A stretch of DNA of 64,000 nt from Aedes albopictus (taxonomy: Eukaryota; Arthropoda; Insecta; Diptera; Culicidae): the NCBI RefSeq assembly GCF_035046485.1, contig NC_085137.1, positions 500,422,536 through 500,486,535 on the forward strand, read 5' to 3'. A program made the position numbers and the translations under genes. Below are positions 56,332-64,000 of the stretch, in pieces (the stretch's first letter is position 1; the number at the start of each line of letters is the position of its first letter). Under the pieces are notes generated by a model. That model was not told the DNA's origin. It saw only the letters and a program-made list of their open reading frames with translations, and searched no databases.

Positions 56332-56364
56332 CGCTTGTAACGCTGCTAATCTGTCCTTCGTCAT
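56332..56364 (-). CDS. Syx1A: Syntaxin 1A, first coding exon (partial)
   Basis: ATG at 56364-56362 (context CCAAAATG) encodes MTKDRLAALQA and stops at a GTATGT donor at 56331, phase 0. Insect syntaxin 1A begins MTKDRLAALHA followed by an acidic AQSDDEE segment, so this is its first coding exon. The protein is the plasma-membrane Qa-SNARE that pairs with SNAP-25 and synaptobrevin in synaptic vesicle fusion; its Habc and SNARE domains and membrane anchor lie in later exons outside this window. Exon 2 was not found on the minus strand to the left, implying a first intron that could reach tens of kilobases and contain much of the repeat mass described here. The exon is only 11 codons, so the call rests on that peptide plus the correct splice phase. 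Confidence 0.75.
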
Positions 56365-57490
56365 TTTGGATGCTCCTGTGGGGTCTCCCGGGGGACACTA
56401 GCAAATTTGATCACTCAACTTGAATTTTGGGTTTTTCTTATTTTCGGAATCCTGGCCGCCTCGCTGCAGGCCTCTGCCGCCGAATCTACTTTGCTTCCTG
56501 GTACTAGGCTTCGGTAGGAAAAGAAGGTACGCACACTCACACCGGGATTTTCACAGGCGGGCACGGTTTCCGGATTGCTCTTCCTGCCAGCTCGCACACT
56601 TTACTACTGAGGGCAGATGGCCGTGCTGCCGCCTCTCAAGAACCGGGCTTCTTTTCCAGCGAGACCCAACGATCCATTCACACCGGAAATCCCATCTGTA
56701 ACACTCGGCAGCAACCACTTTTTGCAGAACTCGTTTCTCCGGATACAGTTCCGGACAGTATTTCCGGCGGAGTATATCGTTCCACTTGTGTCTGCGGCCA
56801 CAATTTGTTCCAATTTGCACAATGTAGCACTACAGATCTAGAGGACGTGCACCACCTATAGATTCAACACTTTTTTCATCTGTCAAAAGAGGGAAAAATC
56901 AATCACTGAACGATGTTCCGCCTCCGTCGAGGGCAGAAAAACTTCCAGCTGCTTCCGGTTGTCGATTTTGATACACTTCACACCGTCGCGGAACTTCGCT
57001 CTTCGTTGAAATCAACCGCCCAGAGCTGCTTCGAGGTCCCCGCAAGCACCAGTGCCCAAAATCCTGCTCGGTCCGGACCGAATTCAGGAAGTTTTTCGGT
57101 TCCTACAATAAGCTTCACACTGGCCACAACTCTCCAGCGACTTGCGAGTGGAGTGTATGAAAATCGATATCTTCACGCGACGTCGTTATGCAGCAGTAGG
57201 TAGTGTGGTCCACTCCAACACGGAGACATCGCCGCTCGACTTGGACTCGGGGAGCAGCTATGCTCTTTTCTCTCGATGCGGGCGCGATTTCTCACAGAAC
57301 ACACATACGCACGCACATACACACAGGCATACGCTTCTGAACAGAGCACAGGCACACGAGAGCGACTTGCGCGTATCAGTTGAGACTTCCATTCACAACA
57401 GCACGACGGCGGCGACGGCGAAGCTTCTCTGTCCATTGCCAGCGGAAAATCAACACTCTGTGAATGCCGCCAGTTATGGGTCGCCTGCAT
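56365..57490 (-). promoter_or_regulatory. Syx1A 5'UTR and promoter region
   Basis: GC- and CpG-rich, repeat-free DNA directly upstream of the Syx1A start, with a GTGTGTATGTGCGTGCGTAT-type run (minus strand, near 57310) and a GCCGTCGCCGCCGTC tract (near 57410). The transcription start cannot be fixed by eye. ORFs on both strands here are GC-driven. Confidence 0.5.
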
Positions 57491-57698
57491 GAACCCATTC
57501 CGGGACTATTAAATTAACACCTGGCTTAGCATACGTGTAGTGTTTGCCTCTTTTGTAGACGGTTCTGGTGTTTCAGCCCTTTTTTAAAGCTATTCGTGAG
57601 CTGTTTTTAAGCTCATGAAGAACCGTCATGTTTTCGAAATTTTGGAAGTTCAAAACTTGGTTGAAATGTATGGGAATTTCTATTAACAGCATTAACAA

Positions 57699-57863
57699 GG
57701 GGCTGTCCATTAATTACGTAAGGGTTTATGGAGGTAGAGGGGGTTTGAGATATCTTACGTGCCATACAAAAATATTTAGGTTCTTATACAAAAAATCTTA
57801 TAAGGGGGGGAGGGGGTGTCGAAAATTCGCAAAAATCCCATTACGTAATTAAAGAACAGCCCC
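57699..57863. mobile_element. Harbinger-like MITE upstream of Syx1A
   Basis: Ends GGGGCTGTCCATTAATTACG and, on the minus strand, GGGGCTGTTCTTTAATTACG; CAA at 57696-57698 and 57864-57866. Same superfamily as 25139-25309. Confidence 0.8.
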
Positions 57864-58219
57864 CAACTATGCTGCACACGGCAGTGTACGAAAGTAACAA
57901 ATCTACATTATTCGAGATCGGTGAAGCAACAGATTTAGATATTGATCGTGTGAACCGAAAAAGCCAAAATATAGTGCTACCACCGTGCTACTCCAACCTT
58001 AGGAGCACATTGCTGCCCCGAATTGAAAGACACTGATACGATAAATGCTTCCAGTGAGTTAGGTATGGTCTTGTACCATTTGGGCAGGTGTACCTATTTT
58101 GGGCACTTGCCGCTATAACTAAGTCAATTTCAAACCGATTGAATGAATGCACTACATCCATTTTACATTGTTTTAGTAATCTGTGTTGAAAAATATTTGG
58201 TTTATGAGGAATAAACTGA

Positions 58220-58985
58220 ACTCAGATAAGATTGGGCAAATTGCTTAAAAGTTGGGTATGACAGAAAAATCCACGCCAACAGATAATACAGATAAAAAAA
58301 AGATGCACTTAGCAATTAATTCAGAAACTTCAAAATTTCACCAATTTTTAAACGGTTTGCTTAAGTTTCCGCCAATTAAATTTATTTTGACATGAGTTTC
58401 ATCATTTTTAGGGTAATATATGGCGAGTTTATTTTTCATGGTTAATATAATAGGTAATTTTTTTCCTAAACTACAAAAACTATCTGTAAGCAATAATGAA
58501 TGCTATTGATCTACAATACAACAATAATTCAGCTTGCAGACATACAGAAATGTACTTTTTTGAACTTTTTTTATGAGTTTTGGTCGACTAATGCAAAGAA
58601 ATGCACATGTTGTGAAGATTATTAAGGATTATTTGATCTTGTACGACTTTTCGAACCCTCTAAGCAGAATACCCTCTTTGAATGAGTGTAAACAGTTTCG
58701 TACCTTTTAGTTCCGCCCTAATTGCTTATCCTTTGGCAGATACGCGCATTTAGACTACCACTTGTAATCTTCCTCAGTGTCAGTTATCCAGTTGATATTA
58801 TTTGATCACTCAAAACACTCTCACGTTTGTGTATGACAATGATCACCTCCATCTGTGTGTACTAAAGCTTGCTGGAAGTATATTCTATCATTTGATAATT
58901 ATAAAATTTCAATGCATTGTAAGTGATACAAATGGGTGTACAATCATAATGTTAACTTTTAACATCAAATTCCCCTGTCGCTACA
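58220..58985 (+). repeat. Long inverted repeat, left arm
   Basis: Matches 61520-62065 in reverse complement (shared CACGTTTGTGTAT, GATCACCTCCATCTG, AATGCACATGTTGTGAA). An extra segment of about 140 bp at 58655-58790, bounded by ATTATTTGAT words, is absent from the other arm. Likely arms of a long-TIR DNA transposon. Confidence 0.7.
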
Positions 58986-59919
58986 ATACACCCATTCTCT
59001 GCTATTCTGCTATTATCAACGCATCCCCTGGCTTTCGCCCATCTGCGTTGTCTTTTCACTAGGCAATACGTCTACCAATTGATGTTTATGGGCTTGCCGG
59101 ACCAAGTCATGTAGCTAAGCCAAACACCCCCCCTACAACTGTTGGGTAGGCATCATTGTCCCGCCCACTGGTCTTTTACAGCTAGTTGTAGGGGCATGTG
59201 TGCGTGTAAGTATTGGTGTATGTGTGTTAGTGTTGGTGTATTGTAGGCGCCAACTCGTTCTAATCCACTCTGATTGCTAACACCCTATTGAACCATTACC
59301 CTTAAATCTGGCAATCTATGAAATAGAATGAGTCAAGCGCCTGTACATAACAGTCAGTTAAATCAAACAAGGAATATTAGTATTAAAGCGAAGATACAAC
59401 GAAGCAACGCCCCGAATCTCGAGAGCACAAACCCCAAGAACCAAATGACAGGCAGCGCCGACAAGTCAATCAACTGGCCACCACCAGTGATTAACCAATC
59501 GAGCAAACCCTCCAGCACAAACCGTCATCAGCTCTCTCGACCTGCGCCCAACAAATCCGAGGCACAGCCCAGCCATAGCTTCATCTTAAAACCAAAATCT
59601 AGATTGCAGAGCACAATACTTCCTAAGTAACCGCGCAGCTCGGGCCGCAAATCCCACACAACACGTCACAAATAAGCCAAACACTACCCCGTCCGTACAA
59701 CCGAAACCGATCTAGGGTAGAGAAGGCTCTCTTTCCACTCCAACCCGGACTCAACTGCACCCACAGGGTAGCGCACCCCACACACACTGCACTCATGCAT
59801 CCATCACGACCCGAGCCGCATGGTCACCTGGGTTGCTTCTATCTGCAGTTTGAGCGTGGAATAAATGAGATTCTAAAGCTGAAGAAATCGTCACCAACAC
59901 AACCGTCAACAATGAGCAC
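58986..59919. other. Interior between inverted arms
   Basis: Includes GT-rich DNA near 59190-59250 and a 100-codon plus frame (59328-59630) rich in Ser/Asn/Pro/Lys with no domain. GCTACAATACACCCATTCTC at 58980 recurs directly at 61275. Confidence 0.35.
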
Positions 59920-60798
59920 TAGACTGGCCCAAATTCAAAAATGTCGAAAAATTCCACGGGGCACCCTCTAAAGATTCAGCTCAATCGGTTGAAAACTGAG
60001 CTGGCGCAAATGAGTTGAAGGTTTGTATGGGATATTCAGTCCAAATATATGGGAAATTGGATGACCTCCAGTCTCTCATACAGCACGCCGGTATGGCGAG
60101 TTCGATTTGGCTCAGAATTGAAAGAATAGTAGTTGATACCCTAATGAACAACTTTGTAGAAGACCATATCATGATTAAACTTAATTTAGTTGCGGTTTTA
60201 GCCAAAGATACCAGGATGAGGACATCTTCCCCCGTTTACTCTCGGTTGTTATATACAGCACGTGTTGATCGGCCGTAGCTTGCGCGCTACATCATAGGCA
60301 GCTATGTAATTCTTCATTGTCTCGATACTCACTCACATGCGTGAGCAATGAAAATGAAGGACAACATAGCCGCCTATGATTTAGTGGGCAAATTTCGAAC
60401 GGCAAACACGTGCTGCATGTAACAACCGAGAGTAAACGGAGGAAGATGTCCTCATCCTGGTTTCGTTGGCTAAAACCGCAACTAAATTAAGTTTAATCAT
60501 GATATGGTCTTCTACAAAGTTGTTCATTAGGGTATCAACTACTATTCTTTCAATTCTGAGCCAAATCTAACTCGCCATACCGGCGTGCTGTATGAGAGAC
60601 TGGAGGTCATCCAATTTCCCGTATATTAGGACTGAACATTCCATACAAACCTTCAACTCATTTGCGCCAGCTCAGTTTTCAACCGATTGAGCTGAATCGT
60701 TCACAGATTGTTCTTCTCATCCAAAGGCACGATTCTAGAGGGTGCCCCGTGATTTTTGAAAACTTTTTTTTTGTTTCATACAAATGTGGGCCGGTCTA
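59920..60798. mobile_element. hAT long-TIR MITE
   Basis: 879 bp, arms of about 350 bp. Ends TAGACTGGCCCAAATT and, on the minus strand, TAGACCGGCCCACATT; perfect 8-bp duplication ATGAGCAC at 59912-59919 and 60799-60806. Confidence 0.9.
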
Positions 60799-60806
60799 AT
60801 GAGCAC

Positions 60807-61461
60807 GCAATGGTGTCGGCAGAATCAATGACGACCCCCTCAGTCCCAAACCCAATTATCCTACACTACCCAAGTAACCACAATGCTGAGCCGTAGGAGC
60901 CGTACGCACTGCACGTACGAAGTACATACAGACACCGCCTAAACAAACCACCTAGGCCGAACACAAGCGAAAAGCGGCACCACCACTGCTGAACCACGAC
61001 TATACCAGTAAGTAGGTATAATCGCAATTAAGCAATCGTAGATCCATTCCCCGCTCCTACTCAGCCCTAACGATCCATAGCAATGCTTGTCAATATATGC
61101 ACCCCACACACGCAACCCCCACAACCCAACAGTATGGTCACTTGAGTATCCCTGGGATTTTGATTACATGATGGTCAGGGATCACAGCCATCAAAACGTT
61201 CCACACTTTACCAGGGCTTGCGACCTGTAACCATCATGATTTCCGCTATGAGAAACCATGATGGCTAGCGGTGTTGCTACAATACACCCATTCTCAGAAT
61301 CAAAAGTTTACAACAAAATAAAGCATTAGACCATCTTGATGTCTTCTGCAATATTTTTCGTTGGAATGCAAGGAATATATGTGCTGAAGACACCAACATG
61401 ATTTGACGTTAGTATCTCTTGCAATCACTCATTTCATAATTTAACATCAGTGTGATTTTAT
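60807..61461. other. Interior, continued
   Basis: Fragments of other MITEs (CCCAAGTAACCA near 60869; ATGATGG words near 61160-61260). No gene. Confidence 0.35.
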
Positions 61462-61509
61462 TGATTGATTGATTGATTTGTCTTTATTTAAGAGATTTTC
61501 AGCCCTTGG
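61462..61509 (-). mobile_element. 48-bp 5'-truncated retroposon tail
   Basis: On the minus strand AATAAAGACA followed by an (AATC)n tail, flanked by an 11-bp duplication TGTGATTTTAT (61451-61461, 61510-61520). A minimal LINE-style insertion. Confidence 0.75.
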
Positions 61510-61519
61510 TGTGATTTTA

Positions 61520-62065
61520 TTTTGCAAGTTAACATTATAAGTACGCACCATGTGTACCACTTGTAATACATTGAAAATTTGTAATTATCATTGTGAATAT
61601 GATAGAATATACCTCCAGCATGTTTTAATACAAGCAGATGGAGGTGATCATTGCGATACACAAACGTGAGCGTTTTGAGTTATCAAATAATGTCAAATAA
61701 TCCTTAATAATGTTCACAACATGTGCATTTCTTTTCATTAGTCGACCAAAACTCATAAAAATTGTTCAAAAAAGTACATTCTTGTATGTTTGCAAGCTGA
61801 ATTATTGTTGTATTGTAGATTAATAGCATTCATTCTTGCTTACAGATAGTTTCTGTAGTTTAGGGAAAATTTTACCTATTATATTAACCATGAAAAATAA
61901 ACTCGCCCCATATCACCTTAAAATTGATAAAACTCATGTCAGAATAAATTTCACGTGTCAAAAACAACACAACAGCATAAACTAAGAAGCAAAACGTGTG
62001 AATATTTGGTGAAATCTTGATGTTTTAGAATTACCCATTTAAAAAAAAACCCAATCTCATCAGAA
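61520..62065 (-). repeat. Long inverted repeat, right arm
   Basis: Reverse complement of the 58220-58985 arm, ending in an A-run near 62045. Confidence 0.7.
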
Positions 62066-62178
62066 ATCATTTTATTTACGATGCGGCTAAATGCTTGATG
62101 ATACTAGCCATATAGGCACGTAGCCCGCAGTTACCCTGCCTATTGAAATCATCATATAAGTTGACTAAGGATATTATA

Positions 62179-62336
62179 GGCAGGTTTGTTCTCTTCGTCA
62201 TGGGGGATTTTTGTCGACCAAATTGCCTGAAACTTGGTAGTATAATACAGCTTGATTGGGAAAGATTTGAGTTTAATTTTGAGTTCAATAGGTTTAAAAA
62301 AACATGACGAAGAGGCCGAAAATACGTTAGTTCGCC
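62179..62336. mobile_element. Small TA-flanked MITE, second copy
   Basis: Ends GGCAGGTTTGTTCTCTTCGT and, on the minus strand, GGCGAACTAACGTATTTTCG; TA on both sides (62177-62178, 62337-62338). Related to 55625-55810. Confidence 0.65.
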
Positions 62337-62338
62337 TA

Positions 62339-63084
62339 AATAAAATCTCAGCGTTGTCTGTGTGTCTGTAACGCTTAGAAATGTTTCACAATAGCTATAT
62401 TAAACTTTTTAAAAAATCGAGAAATCCTGGAAAGAAATTGGACGCTTCAGAAAGAATATGTTGAGAACTTCTCGGAAGTTTCTGGAAGTCCTTTAGCCCT
62501 CGGCATGATTTCACTAAATGTCTTCAAATAAATTTCTTGAACATCCCTGGGTGTTGCGGTAGGTTTGGTGGAGTTCTCCCAGCAGAAATAAAACAGTCCC
62601 AGGCAGGGATGGCATGTCACGCAGAAACTGTGCCCATTTACGCTCATCTTTCACTGAACTTCTCACTTTCATTTTTCTTACAAAAGAGAAAGAGAAAAAA
62701 CGCACAATAAAATGTACATAGTTTCTCTCACGCAGAGTTTTTGTGCGAGTGATTAGAGTGCTGCGTGAGAGCAATGAGAGCCCGCAGATCATAATCCCAG
62801 TGCGCAATTTCTGCGCGCACGCAGAAAAAACAGAACTCAGTGCACACGCAGTGTGTTCAAAGGGGTCAGTGTTGTTTGAGCATTTGGTGAACCGAAAGCA
62901 TGCCAGTGAGTCCAAAACCAAGGGTATCAAATCCTATGATATCAGAGACAAGCATACGTCTTAAGCTGGTCAAGAACTTACAGTTGATGGATATTTTGGT
63001 TCCAAATTCCACCAAAAGGCTGTGCTAGTGAGCTAACAAATTTTGTTTTTCAAATATATCAGAAAAATTTGCAAAAAAATGCAA
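62339..63084. other. No recognised gene
   Basis: Includes repeated CACGCAG and GCGCGCACGC words at 62600-62840 that form weak inverted repeats. Minus ORF 62514-62930 (138 aa) has no recognisable domain. Confidence 0.3.
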
Positions 63085-64000
63085 CGAAATTTCAATCTCA
63101 TATATCTCATGATCCTGATTACTTAGAGAGTTGGTGTCTTCGGCAAAGTTGTTTGGCTGGTCAAGGACTAACCGATAATAAAACTTAAGATTCAAAATTC
63201 CACCGCTAGGCGGTGCTAGTGAGTTAGCAAATTTTGTTTTTCATAAATATCAGGAAAATTTGCAAAAAATTGCAACTAGCGCCGCCTAGCTGCAGAAACT
63301 TGAACCAAACGGTAATTATTCTGAAAGCCCTTGATATACCAAACAGTTTTGCCGAAGACACCATCATTCTAAAGAATCAGAGTACTGAGATATGTGAAAT
63401 GTAAAATTTGTACGCTCTCTTGCGACGCCTAGCGGTGAAATCACGAATCATACGGCCCATATTGTGAAAGCCCATGACCAGCTGAACTACTTTGCCAAAG
63501 AAACCAACTCTCTAAGTAATCAGGATGCTGAGATATATTGGATGGCAATTTTGTCAGTGTTGCATCTGCTTGTCTAAGATATCACATAAATCACAGACAA
63601 ATGGATATGTGACACTAACGAAATTTCAATCTCATATATCTCATGATCCTGATTACTTAGAGAGTTGGTGTCTTCGGCAAAGTTGTTTGGCTGGTCAAGG
63701 ACTAACCGATAATAAGGCTTGAGATTCAAAATTCTACCGCTAGGCGGCGCTAGAGAGCAAACAAATTTTAAATTTCGCATATCTCAGCATCCTGATTTTG
63801 TAGAAAGATGGTGTCTTCGGCAATATTGTTTAGTAGATCATGGGCTTTCAGAATAATTACCGTTTGGTTCAAGTTTCTGCAGCTAGGCGGCGCTAGTTGC
63901 AGTTTTTTGCAAATTTTCCTGATATATATGAAAAATAAAATTTGTTAACTCACTAGCACCGCCTAGCGGTGGAATTTTGAATCTTAAGTTTTATTATCGG
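63085..64000. repeat. CTAGGCGG(C/T)GCTAG repeat family
   Basis: A roughly 95-bp word (TCATATATCTCATGATCCTG, then GAGAGTTGGTGTCTTCGGCA) occurs at about 63096 and 63631. The near-palindrome CTAGGCGGCGCTAG recurs in both orientations (63206, 63279, 63742, 63887, 63960). 63840-64000 is the inverse of 63180-63330. The element continues beyond the window. Confidence 0.75.

Noticed and set aside
59328..59630. 100-aa Ser/Asn/Pro-rich ORF
   Set aside because: Low-complexity, inside a transposon-like interior, no splice or homology support.

Overview
The window looks like a mosquito genome segment, most likely Aedes. Three things point there: a tRNA-derived SINE resembling Feilai, a Jockey-type gag-like ORF1, and very dense nested hAT, Tc1/mariner and Harbinger-like elements with clean target-site duplications (TSDs). 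It is almost all non-coding. The one host-gene piece I can name is the first coding exon of syntaxin 1A (Syx1A) on the minus strand at 56.33-56.36 kb, with a GC-rich 5' region to 57.5 kb. The gene runs leftward and exon 2 was not found, so much of the window may be its first intron (inference).

Layout. 1-2 kb: degenerate minisatellite and AT-rich repeats. 2.05-23.28 kb: a nest bracketed by the two ends of a hAT-type element with a matching 8-bp duplication. Just inside those ends are the ends of a TA-flanked element, then a 500-bp assembly gap on each side. Inside are an insect retroviral env-like pseudogene broken by a hAT element (itself carrying a smaller hAT element), a GC-rich antisense ORF of unknown function and a candidate LTR. 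From 10.5 to 20.2 kb lies an array of five related units that I read as a decayed histone-gene cluster. It has CCAAT/E-box/TATA/TCAGT promoters, histone-type 3' stem-loops and antisense histone H1 remnants. MITEs, a SINE and an ORF1-only LINE interrupt it.

23-28.4 kb: MITEs in otherwise featureless DNA. 28.8-41 kb: large CTGT-rich satellites, first with a 9-bp period and then an 11-bp period. The 11-bp satellite plus an adjoining 1.9-kb block is duplicated in tandem (35.3-38.3 and 38.3-42.9 kb). 44.5-45.65 kb: CpG- and CTCTC-rich, promoter-like DNA. 45.7-48.7 kb: a 24-bp minisatellite that reverses orientation near 48.29 kb. 50.8-52.6 kb: a dead RTE-like LINE. 53-64 kb: more inverted-repeat elements around the Syx1A exon, ending in a repeat family that runs off the window edge.

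The most unusual finding is the promoter- and stem-loop-retaining histone array. Next are the unexplained antisense ORF with a possible 60-nt intron and the duplicated 11-bp satellite. All similarity calls were made by eye; no database or alignment was run.
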